From contig NZ_JACLAF010000018.1 in NCBI RefSeq assembly GCF_015355625.1, positions 1 to 64,000 of the forward strand: DNA of 64,000 nt. The letters are read 5' to 3'. Both the position numbers and the translations under genes were made by a program. The notes beneath the pieces are model-generated. The model saw only the letters and a list, made by a program, of their open reading frames with translations. It had not been told where the DNA came from and ran no database searches. The DNA comes from Tamlana sp. I1. Its GTDB lineage: Bacteria; Bacteroidota; Bacteroidia; Flavobacteriales; Flavobacteriaceae. Shown here piece by piece: positions 18,701-27,800 of the stretch. Every line of letters begins with the position of its first letter. Positions within the stretch are counted from its first letter, which is position 1.

Positions 18701-21352
18701 ACTATGGGTGAAACAGGTACCGCTTTAAGATTGGATTTTCTTCTAAGTAAAAGTGGTGAAACAGTATGGATTGATAACGTTATTTTACAAGTTAAATGTG
18801 AGGATGATAATACTGGCGGAGAAGGTGCTCCAGATGCACCATCGGAGTTAAAAGCGACTGTAGTTTCATCTAGTGCGATTAACTTAAGTTGGACGGATAA
18901 TTCAGATGACGAAACTGGATTTAAAGTTGAGCGTAAAAAAGGAAATGGTGACTTTGAAACCATTTCAACAGTTGGCGAAAATGGAACGAGCTATCCTAGC
19001 GAAGGATTAGAAGCCGGTACAACTTATACTTACCGTGTAAAAGCTGTTAATCTTTCTGGAGAGTCTGTGTATTCTAACGAGGTTACAGCAACTACAAGCG
19101 AAGGGAATACGAATTCTTGTAATGAAAAAAACTGGGTGCCTAATGGTGAGTTTGATAAAGGAGATGTCGATTGGGATTTTTATGTAAATTCAGATACAAG
19201 CGCTAAAGCTATTGTAAAAACAGTTATGGGTGAGCCTGGTCTTTCTGGTGATTTAGCCATAAAACTGGAAATTGAAACAGGAGGTGTTAAAGATGCCGAT
19301 ATTCAATTTAAATCTCTTTTGCCAACCTTAGAAAAAGGTATGACTTACCAATTAACCTTTATGGCAAAAGCTGAAGCAAAAAAGACGATTAGAGTTGCTA
19401 CCTTATTAGGAGAAGCGCCATGGTCAAATTTCCTTGAAGAAACTATTGAAATTTCAACAGAAGCTAAAACCTATGGGCCATTTGAATTTACTATGGAAAA
19501 TGAGACGTCTAAAGGACAATTTCATTTCTTTGTAGGTGCCGATAATATCGATCTGTTTGTTGATAAAGTGGCTATTAAAGAGCAATGTGATATCGTTGCA
19601 GTTGTGCCAAATGCACCAACAAATTTAGCTGCCGCTGTACAATCAGACACTCAAATTGATTTAACTTGGACAGATAATGCCGATAATGAAACGAGTTATA
19701 TTTTAGAAAGAAAAAGCACAGGAGCTTTTGAAACTATAGCAACTATTAATGCGAATACCATTTTTTATTCAGATACATCTGTAGAAGCAGGTACCGCTTA
19801 CACCTATAGATTAAGTGCTAAGAATGATACCGGAACTTCAGATTACTCGAATGAAGCTATGGCTACAACGACCGGCAACGGTGGTGATGAAGGTGGTACT
19901 TGTGCAAATCCAAACCTAGCTCCTAATGGTGATTTTGATAAAGGAGATGTCGATTGGGATTTTTACAACAACACAGGAGGAATAGGCGAAGTGAAAACTG
20001 TAATGGGCGAAGGCTTATCTGGCGAATTAGCTATTAGCGTTTCTACAGATGAAGCGGGAGCCAAAGATTCAGATGTACAATTTAAAACGTTATTACCAAC
20101 TTTAGAAAAGGGTAAAACTTATGAGTTGAGTTTTATGGCAAAAGCCGATGCTGCCAAAGATATTCGTGTAGCTGTGTTACTAGGGGAAGCGCCTTGGACT
20201 AATTTTGTTGAAGAAAACTTAACTATTACAACGAGTGTTGCCACTTATGGTCCTTTCGAATTTACTATGGATATGGAGACTTCTAAAGGTCAATTCCATT
20301 TCTTCTTAGGAAACGACAATACACGTATTATATTAGATAATGTAATCATTCAAGAGAAATGTCCAGAGATCCCTTCTATACCTAAAGCGCCAAGTAATTT
20401 ATTGGCAACTATGGGATCTGCGACTCAAATTAATTTAACATGGACAGATAATTCGAAGAACGAAACAGGTTTCATAATCGAGCGTAAATCGGATGGTGAT
20501 TTTGCAGAAATAGCAACTGTAGATGCTAATACGACCATGTATGAAAGCACTGGTTTAATTCCAGAAACAGAATACACCTACCGTGTAAAAGCGATTAATG
20601 ACCTTGGGGCTTCGGCTTTCTCAAATGAGAGTTCAGATGTTACCGACTCCGAGTCAGGGATATCATTTAACAACTTTGACGTTGAGTCAATTAGTGAAAC
20701 TTGTACAGGGAAAAATAATGGTCAAATAAGTATTGTAACCAAGAAAAGATTTGATTATACGACCACTATTGCAGGTGTAGATTATAGTTTTGATGATACT
20801 TTGGTTGTCGATGATTTAGCACCTGGTACTTACGAATTCTGTATTGAAATTGCATCAGAGAATTTCGAACAATGTTTTTCAGTTATCATTACTTCAGGCG
20901 CCCAAACTACGGGTAAAATGTATGTGAATGATAAAAAACTAGAAGTGGATATGACTGCAGGAACTGCGCCATACGATGTGGTTATAAATGGAGAATCAGC
21001 ATTTAAAACATCATCAAGTAAATTTAGTGTAGATGTTAAACATGGCGATAAAGTTACCATTAAAACAAGCAAAAGCTGTGAAGGTGTTTTATCAAAAGAA
21101 ATGGATATTATCAAAACATTGAAGGCTTATCCAAACCCGACTACAGATGTTTTTGAAGTTGCAATACCATCAGATGACGAAACCGTTGTTGTTCAAATCA
21201 CAAACTTACAATCGCAAGTTGTTTTCAATAAAACACTAGCTGTTCAAAGTGGTCGTGTTAAAGTGAATGTAGCAGATCAAGCAGAAGGTGTTTATTTGGT
21301 GAAAGTTCAATTAAAGAGCAAGCCAGTAACATTTAAATTAATAAAAAAATAA
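15713..21352 (+). CDS. Giant T9SS-secreted Asp-box propeller protein with Fn3/CBM modules
   Basis: This 1879-aa secreted protein has a signal peptide ending at YGQW. Residues about 21-770 form a GH74/VPS10-like beta-propeller region with repeated Asp-boxes (SLDHGESW, STDGGATW, SMDAGLTW, SLDEGQTW). ASDMEGIY near residue 50 sits where GH74 enzymes have the TDIGGAY segment with a catalytic Asp; that equivalence is judged by eye. Four Fn3 domains (about 780-865, 1041-1130, 1298-1390, 1558-1645) alternate with three CBM4/9-like domains starting at about 872, 1136 and 1397. A Cys-containing linker domain and a type A T9SS sorting domain (AYPNPTTDVFEVAIP, from about 1804) end it. It is probably a cell-surface or secreted polysaccharide hydrolase or binder. 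Only four bases separate it from the next lipoprotein gene. Confidence 0.85.
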   Translation: MMKKTTFLILFSLIFSLSYGQWKPINPGAGGQVQDIVSDPNTEGRLILASDMEGIYESLDHGESWHAMGHLHQNRVYAVAFAPGNANKLYVGTLYGLEVSNDGGATFSLVPGSKRKSIGAIAVDPNNTDVIIAGIGWRDDYDFSDNFGLPSKFKGEIFRSTDGGATWANINFDQDANSDPNVFTIQFDETDGNIVYLSSGKGLFKSMDAGLTWVKIDGPTGTQKNKGASLSPDGKILYAAYTTTGKQGWIYATPTSAINWQKVADGTKETLNNINYWYPEVDSRSVGGEHKVIFSLEGHRDGLFEGTFSWNGDVLTEYSWKNVWKGTEGYDNGWDNAAPNPRFAHYTPKSWDRAIWSTTNQTIFQGKPSGDTFTWHNRYSIPNLSILVSHWGQDWPTYSGRGTESTYTYDIAVHENYVVQGQADNGAMESWDYGFSWSNIKHRSANPPLSDVQAVDIAMVEGTAMVVAQMTSGYGGNAKGAGLYAKKLSTHSPEDPWLYLGGGWKGLPPGVLRDIAVSPADPKRVFTFSSGQGLWMMNDIGWAYNTTEQGQVAWWSQINKDDAVTAGVNAVKKIAPHPTNKDIVYFNGASGSNQGVFKGEFVADGEPWKFTKIYNGAGWDSEIVAWESNGQVYLFFSGKSNENGDGSNYIGALSLDEGQTWKTVITKDTAKGLNTPDWYSAIADDFNFTNKGGAAGYGNQIIMSYYDHRMQQTYGIYKGTIDGSGDVTWENWTGDIHFGGLTSAIVKEEAGVPYVFASTAGAGAWKRPLNAGAVIAKPAAPSGLTTEAISGTEIKLTWVDNSDNETGFRVQRMQDGTYINVGSLAADATMFTDEDLAPSTQYTYRVIAINDGGESAPSDVAMGTTTDEVPACKSENIVVNSEFDTGINNWVFYKNDGAGVDAELAIVSDGGLSGDKSAKVTVNSALTGEKDSDIQLWNNIPDLEKGKTYQYTFMAKSTASRTIRASVLKGEAPWTTYSSEEVTLTNEASTYGPFEFTMGETGTALRLDFLLSKSGETVWIDNVILQVKCEDDNTGGEGAPDAPSELKATVVSSSAINLSWTDNSDDETGFKVERKKGNGDFETISTVGENGTSYPSEGLEAGTTYTYRVKAVNLSGESVYSNEVTATTSEGNTNSCNEKNWVPNGEFDKGDVDWDFYVNSDTSAKAIVKTVMGEPGLSGDLAIKLEIETGGVKDADIQFKSLLPTLEKGMTYQLTFMAKAEAKKTIRVATLLGEAPWSNFLEETIEISTEAKTYGPFEFTMENETSKGQFHFFVGADNIDLFVDKVAIKEQCDIVAVVPNAPTNLAAAVQSDTQIDLTWTDNADNETSYILERKSTGAFETIATINANTIFYSDTSVEAGTAYTYRLSAKNDTGTSDYSNEAMATTTGNGGDEGGTCANPNLAPNGDFDKGDVDWDFYNNTGGIGEVKTVMGEGLSGELAISVSTDEAGAKDSDVQFKTLLPTLEKGKTYELSFMAKADAAKDIRVAVLLGEAPWTNFVEENLTITTSVATYGPFEFTMDMETSKGQFHFFLGNDNTRIILDNVIIQEKCPEIPSIPKAPSNLLATMGSATQINLTWTDNSKNETGFIIERKSDGDFAEIATVDANTTMYESTGLIPETEYTYRVKAINDLGASAFSNESSDVTDSESGISFNNFDVESISETCTGKNNGQISIVTKKRFDYTTTIAGVDYSFDDTLVVDDLAPGTYEFCIEIASENFEQCFSVIITSGAQTTGKMYVNDKKLEVDMTAGTAPYDVVINGESAFKTSSSKFSVDVKHGDKVTIKTSKSCEGVLSKEMDIIKTLKAYPNPTTDVFEVAIPSDDETVVVQITNLQSQVVFNKTLAVQSGRVKVNVADQAEGVYLVKVQLKSKPVTFKLIKK
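19118..20365 (+). repeat. Recent internal duplication of CBM-Fn3 modules
   Basis: Within the 1879-aa propeller gene, the second and third CBM4/9-like modules (from about 19118 and 19901) are far more alike than either is to the first (from about 18326). Both contain FDKGDVDWDFY, encoded by the same bases, then LPTLEKG, LLGEAPW and SKGQFHFF. This indicates a recent in-frame duplication of one CBM-plus-Fn3 unit of about 783 bases. Confidence 0.7.
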
Positions 21353-21356
21353 AACG

Positions 21357-22040
21357 ATGAAAAATTATATATACCTGTTAATTTTAGGCGTTAGTTTATG
21401 TTCTTGTAATCAAGAAGGCTGGCGCTCGGTATCAAACTCGGCGCCATCTGTGCCAGAGCAAATCTATCCATCAGATAACTTATTATGTCTTGAAGAGACG
21501 ATAACTTTCCGTTGGGAAGCCTCAACCGATATAGAAACAAAGAATTTAGAGTATGAAGTTCTAGTTGCTACCGATCCAGGCTTTACAGACATTGTACAAA
21601 GTGTTCAAGATTTAATGGCCACCGAAGTGAGTTTGACTTTAGAAGAAAATAAAGCTTACTACTGGAAAGTTAGATCTGTAGATGGCGAGTTAACCAAAAG
21701 TGATTATTCTAGTACCTTTCAGTTTTATACTGAAGGTATTGGGGTGTCTAATCACTTACCATTTGCACCATTGTTAATTTCTCCAGAAATGGATGAGATG
21801 GTTGCTGGAACTACAGCAACCTTAGAGTGGAATGCCAAGGATGTTGATGGCGATGATTTAACCTACGATGTGTACTTCGGAACAGATGCCACACCAATGG
21901 CCATGATAAGTGAAAACCAAGCTGAAACAACTATTGATGTTGCTATAACATCGGGTGAAACTTATCACTGGAAGGTGGTTGTTGCAGATGCACATAATGA
22001 GAAAACCATAGGTTCTGTTTGGAGTTTTATGGCTAACTAA
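21357..22040 (+). CDS. Small lipoprotein with two Fn3-like domains
   Basis: This is a 227-aa lipoprotein (MKNYIYLLILGVSLCSC). Two tandem beta-sandwich repeats follow: APSVPEQIYPSDN...ITFRWEASTD ending near FQFYTEG, and FAPLLISPEMDEM...TLEWNAKDVDGDD ending at VWSFMAN. Both follow the Fn3-like pattern (PxxPxLxSP, then LxWxAxDxDGDxLxYDV, then YxWKVxxxD) seen in carbohydrate-active loci of Bacteroidota. It may be a surface glycan-binding or scaffold protein. It starts four bases after the propeller gene and so is co-expressed with it. A weak hairpin terminator follows. No enzymatic motif is seen. Confidence 0.75.
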   Translation: MKNYIYLLILGVSLCSCNQEGWRSVSNSAPSVPEQIYPSDNLLCLEETITFRWEASTDIETKNLEYEVLVATDPGFTDIVQSVQDLMATEVSLTLEENKAYYWKVRSVDGELTKSDYSSTFQFYTEGIGVSNHLPFAPLLISPEMDEMVAGTTATLEWNAKDVDGDDLTYDVYFGTDATPMAMISENQAETTIDVAITSGETYHWKVVVADAHNEKTIGSVWSFMAN

Positions 22041-22069
22041 GTATTTTTTAAAAGTAATTTGTTTAATAT

Positions 22070-22101
22070 AAAGAGGTTGTACTAGTCTGTGCAGCCTCTT
22101 T
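22070..22101 (+). terminator. Weak hairpin between the Fn3 lipoprotein and second propeller gene
   Basis: AAAGAGGTTG pairs with CAGCCTCTTT through one G-U, around a 12-base loop. The following sequence is only moderately T-rich (CCTATATTTTT), so termination would be partial. The next gene starts 16 bases later. Confidence 0.5.
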
Positions 22102-22117
22102 CCTATATTTTTATACG

Positions 22118-24422
22118 ATGAGGAATTGTTTTGTTTTATTATTAATAATCTGTTGTTTTTTCTGTTCATGCACAGTGGGTATCTATAAATCCAGGAGCAG
22201 GCGGACAAGTGCAAGATATTGTTTGCGACCCTAATACACCAGGGCGCTTAATACTTGTTTCCGATATGGAAGGTATTTATCAAACTCTTGACCATGGCGA
22301 TTCATGGCACATCATGGGCGATTTACATCAAAACCGCGTGTTTTCGGTAGCCTATGCCAAAGGGAAAACGAATAAATTATTTGTTGGAACCTTATATGGT
22401 TTAGAAGTTTCTAACGATAGTGGTAAATCTTTCAAATTAATAGAACAAACAAAACGAAAATCAATAGCAGCTATAACGGCTAGTCCTCATGATAGTAATA
22501 TTGTTATTGCTGGACTTGGCTGGAGAGATGATTATGATTTTTCACACACCTTCGGATTAGGACAATCTGGAAAAGGCGAACTTTACAGATCGACCGATGG
22601 CGGTGAAACATGGTCGCATATTTATTTTGAAAATGCAATTACTGAAGATCGAAATGTTGTAAATATTTTATTTGATGAAACCGATAGTAATATCGTGTAC
22701 TTGGGAGCAAGCAATGGTATTTATAAAAGTACCGATGCAGGTAAAACATGGGCTAAAATAAAAGGACCATCGGGTGTAGCTAAAAACCGTGGTGTAGCTT
22801 TAACACCAGATGGGAAAACCCTTTATGCCGCTTACAGTACGCAAGGAAATAAAGGTTATTTATATGCTTCGCCAACATCTCATATCAATTGGACTGATGT
22901 GAGTTATGGTAACAATGAGTTTTTAGGACATTTTGATTTCTGGTATCCTGAAGTTGATCCGAGGTCTCAAGGAGGAAAACATAAAGTTACCGTAGGTTTG
23001 CAAAGTGGAAGAGAAGGTGTTTTTGAAGGTGTTTTTAATTGGGAAGACGATGCATTATCTCATTATGAATGGAGCACTATTTGGAAGGGTACTAAAGGTT
23101 TTGATACTGGTTGGGATTTTGCACCAACCAATCCGAGGTTTGTACATTACACGCCAAAAAAATGGGATTATGCTTTGTGGTCTACCACCAATCAAACTAT
23201 TTTTCAGGCCGTTTTAGAGAATAATACCTACCAGTGGAAAAACAAATATTGTATTCCGAATGAATCAATAAAAGCATCACAATGGGGAATGGAATTCCCA
23301 ACTTATTCTAGTCGAGGAACCGAAAGTACATACACATACGATATTGCTGTTCATAACAATTATGTTGTTCAAGGGATGGGCGATAATGGTGCGGTAGAAA
23401 GTTGGGATCATGGTAAAACATGGTCGAATATGCAAATTCGATTGTCTATACCTCCACTTTCAGACGTGCAAGCAGTGGATATTGCAAATCGAAGTAAAAC
23501 TCCAATTGTTGTAGCACAAATGACCAGTGGTTACGGGGGTGGAGCATTAAATGGGAATCTTTATGCAAAGCGATTAAAGCACAATTCACCTAAAGACGAA
23601 TGGGTTTTTATTGGCGGAGGCTGGGAACACAAAGGCGGTTTGCCGTCTGGCGTATTTAGAGATGTAGCTGTTTCTCCAGTAAACGACAAAATGGTGTTTC
23701 TTTATTCTACCGATCACGGCTTGTATTTAATTGATGATATCGAACAAACGCTTAATGATGTGGAACAAGGTAAAGCCGCTAGGTCTACAAAAATTTCAAA
23801 TGGTGTTGCAGATGGTATCCATGCCGTTAAAAAAATAGCACCACACCCTACCAACGTTAATATTGTGTATATCAATGGTACCCGAGGTAATAAAGAAGGT
23901 GTTTTTAAAGGTGAGAAAAAAGGAAAAAATTGGGAATGGTCTAAAATTTATGAAGGCTCAAATTGGGATTCCGAAATTGTTGCTTGGGAACATGAAGGAC
24001 AGGTATATTTATTTTTCTCTGGAGCTTCAGCTGAAAAAGGCGGCGATGGATCAAACTTTGTTGGTGCCCTTTCTTTAGATGAAGGTAAAACTTGGAAGAC
24101 TATTATAACCAAAAAAACAGCCATGAAATTAAATTCAAATTCTTGGTATGATGCTATTGCAGACGATTTTAGATTTCATAATAAAGGCGGTGCGTTAGGG
24201 TATAAAAACACAATCATTATGAGTTATTACGACCATAGAATGCAGAAGGCTTATGGTGTTTATAAAGGCACCATACATAAAAATGGCAAGGTAACTTGGG
24301 AGGATTGGACAGATAATTTATACTTTGGAGGGTTAACATCCTCAATTATTGCCAATCAAAATGGTGTGCCTTATGTTTTTGTTTCAACAGCTGGGGCAGG
24401 TGCTTGGAAAAGACCGCTTTAG
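22118..24422 (+). pseudogene. Second propeller paralog, frameshifted in its signal peptide
   Basis: The mature part (from 22173) encodes about 750 residues closely similar to the propellers of the two neighbours (WVSINPGAGGQVQDIVCDPN, VSDMEGIYQTLDHGDSWH, STDGGETW, STDAGKTW, SLDEGKTW), with no Fn3, CBM or sorting domain after it. The only plausible start, ATG at 22118, encodes MRNCFVLLLIICCFF in a different frame. Removing one T from the six-T run at 22156-22161 restores a continuous signal peptide (MRNCFVLLLIICCFSVHA, then QWVSINPG) fused to the propeller, exactly as in the paralogs. As written, translation from that ATG stops after about 38 codons. A GTG at 22209 would give 737 residues but no export signal. 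It could be a sequencing error, a recent inactivation, or slipped-strand phase variation. Confidence 0.8.
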
Positions 24423-24546
24423 TGTAGGTTTATTCCATTTACGGTGTTGCTGAAAAATGATTCTTTGTAGAGATTTTATAAAATCATTTTGGGTGCCTCG
24501 TTTAATTTGGAACATATCCATGATTATTTAATAATTTAATGAATAA

Positions 24547-24586
24547 AAAGGCTGAATCCATATGTTTTTATGGTTCAGCTTTTTTT
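24547..24586 (+). terminator. Terminator after the second propeller gene
   Basis: GGCTGAATCCATA pairs with TATGGTTCAGC(T) (one bulge), followed by a run of seven or more T. It is the main feature of the 383-base gap 24423-24805. Otherwise the gap is AT-rich with no gene or clear promoter. Confidence 0.7.
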
Positions 24587-24805
24587 GATTTTCATGATTT
24601 TTAGCCTGTTTTTTTTGATATTAATAATTTTTAGTGCTTCATTTTGTGGTCTTCGTAATATTCTTTCTCGATTAACGGAAATATACTACATAATTTCCTG
24701 TGGTTTTGTAAAACAGAAGAAAAATAGAACTATCTGATAATAAGTTCGTTAAGTTTAAAAACAAATTCAACCTATTAATAATCAGTAACTTAATTATGTA
24801 GTCTT

Positions 24806-27800
24806 ATGAAAAAACTAACGCATTTATTTAGTTTATTATTTTTAATGACCCTCAGTAGTCATGCGCAATGGCAGTCCATTAATCCCGGAGCTGGAGGTCA
24901 AGTTCAGGACATTGTATGTGATCCTAATATCCCCAATCGCGTCTTTTTGGCATCCGATATGGAGGGTATTTACGAGAGTTTAGATAATGGAGAATCTTGG
25001 CATGAAAAAGGGCATTTAAAACAAAACCGTGTTTATGCTGTTGCCGTTACTCCAGGGAATTCCAACAAGATGTTTGTTGGTACTTTATATGGTTTAGAAG
25101 TATCTAGCGATGGTGGTAATAATTTTAACCTCGTGGGTGTTTCTAAAAAAATGTCTATCGGGGCTATTGCGGTTAGTCCATCCAACCCCAATTATGTTAT
25201 TGCCGGGGTAGGCTGGCGTGATGATGGCGATTTTGCTGGTAATTTTGGAATGTCTAAAAACGGGCAAATTGTAACCTATAGATCAACCAATGGCGGAAGT
25301 TCTTGGACTCAAGTAAATATAAATGGAAGTTCAGAACGTAATGTGTACACCATTCAGTTTGATAAAAACAATGCTAATATTGTGTATATGGGAACCTCAC
25401 AAGGGGTTTTTAAAAGTACCAATGGAGGTTCGTCTTGGTTTGCTTTGGGTAATAATCCAGGAACAAATACAGGTGTGGCCCTTAGTCCTAATGGTCAAAC
25501 TTTATATGGAACCTTTAATCATGATTTATATGTAACAAGTACAGCATCTATAAACTGGCAGCAAAAAATGTCGGGATTAGATGGAAGTGCCAATTATTGG
25601 TATCCAGAAGTCGATCCTAGATCAACGGGATCTTCGCATAAAGTAACCATGGCTATTTTAGGTAGCCGTCCTGGGCTTTATGAAGGGACATTTAATTGGA
25701 GTGGTAATAATTTATCTAATTATTCTTGGAAGAAAATTTGGGAAGGTACAAGTGGTTATGATACCGGATGGGATCAAGCAACGCCAAATCCTAGAGTAGC
25801 ACATTACACACCTACTAGTTGGTCGCGTGCTATTTGGTCGACTACAAATCAAACTATATTTCAAGCAGAACCAAATGGATCTTCTGGTTGGGGTTGGAAC
25901 TGGAATAACAAATACAGCGAACCAAATTATAACTTTAGCGTGGGAGGCACGCCTACGTATTCTAGTAAAGGAACCGCAAGTACCTATACTTATGATATTG
26001 CGATTCATGAAAATTACGCGCTTCAATCTATGGCCGACAATGGTTGGGTAGAGAGTTGGGATGGCGGTGAGTCATGGAGTAATATTCAAATGCGATGGAA
26101 AGGACAACAATCGGATTCTCAAAGTTGTGACATTGGTTTCGATAATGGAAAATATATTGCCATTACCGAATCGGCTCAAGGCTGCTATGGTGGTTATTGT
26201 TTTGGAGGCGGAAGATTATGGATGAAAATTCTAAATACTAAATCACCTTCTGATGAATGGATTCAAGTGGCCGACAGTTATAAAAGTTCTATTGTAGGCT
26301 TTCCTAATAGCGGACAATACAGAGATATTGCCATTTCTCCAGCAAAAAAAGACCGTCTTTTCGCAGCGAGTAACGATCATGGCGTATTTCTTATTGACGA
26401 TATTTGGGCTGCTGCTAATGGTGGTTCTGTCATGCAGTATATTGGTATGAGTGGTGTGCGTGCTAAAAAAATTGCGCCACATCCAACAAATCCGGATATT
26501 GTGTTTATGACGTCTAATACTGGTGGAAATCAAGGTGTTTATAAAGGCGTTAAAAGTGGTTCGAACTGGAATTGGACTAAAATATATTCTGGTGGCGGAT
26601 GGGATGCTGAAGTGAACGTATGGGAACACAACGGTCAGGTGTATGTATTCTATTTTGGAGATAATGGCGGAGAATTTAAAGGAGCATTATCCTTAAATGA
26701 AGGGGCTTCTTGGAATACTGTAATGACTTCTGCCGATGCTAAAGCACTGCGTACGCCAAGCTGGTATAGTGCGGTTTCTGGCGATTTCAGATTTAGTAGT
26801 AAAGGTGGTATCGCAGGTTATGAAAATAATATTGTTGTAAATTATTATGACCACAGGCAACAACAAACTTATGGTGTTTTTAAAGGAACCATAAGTGGTA
26901 GTAATGTAACTTGGGAAGATTGGACAGGCGATGTTCATTTTGGAGGTGCAACCTCGGCGGTTATAGCCAAAGGATTAGATAATAAAACATATTACTATGC
27001 CTCAACAGCAGGAGCAGGCGCTATTAGGAGAGAATGGAATGGCGGAAGTACGCCTCCAAATCCTACTGCACCTGTAGCTCCAACAAATTTATCGGCAACA
27101 TCAAGTGGATCAAGTGTGATAAACTTAACGTGGAATGATAATTCGAACAACGAGTCTGGTTTCAAAATAGAAAGAAAACAGGGTAGTGGTTCGTTTAGTC
27201 AAATAAGCACGGTTAATGCTGGAGTTACTTCATATAGTGATTCAGGATTAACGGCAAACACCAGTTATACCTATCGTGTAAGAGCCTATAATGCGGTTGG
27301 AAATTCATCATTTACAAATAACACTTCAGCAACTACAAGTGGAAGTTCAGGCTGTACAAACTCAAATTTGGTTTCTAATGGTGAGTTTGCAAGCAACCTT
27401 AATAATTGGACGCTTTATGTTAACAGCAATAACAATGCTGTAGCAAGTGCAGCTTCGGTATCTGGTGGTGGATTGTCTGGAACTAATTCAGCAAAAACCA
27501 CGATAAGTAATGGGGGTTCAAGCGATTCTGATATTCAGTTTTATGCTTCCTTGCCTACCCTAACAAATGGAGTTACCTATCAAGTTAAATTTAAAGCAAA
27601 AGCAACGGGCTCAAGGTCGATGCGTGTTGGTGTTTTAAAAAGTAGTAGCCCATGGACCAATTTCTTATCACAAAATGTAAACTTAACTAATTCGGTACAA
27701 GATTTCACTCTTGAATTCACCATGACCGAAACCAGTAGTGCTTCAAGAATCGATTTCTTTGTTGGGAATAACACAAGTGATGTATGGATTGATGCCGTTT

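Noticed and set aside
18050-20640. Regular repeats in the propeller gene as a possible CRISPR or satellite array
   Set aside because: They are coding repeats of Fn3 and CBM modules, hundreds of bases long and in frame.
22209-24422. Second propeller taken as an intact gene starting at GTG 22209
   Set aside because: This start would remove the signal peptide and the first conserved propeller residues, which are present upstream in frame; the frameshift explanation accounts for all bases.
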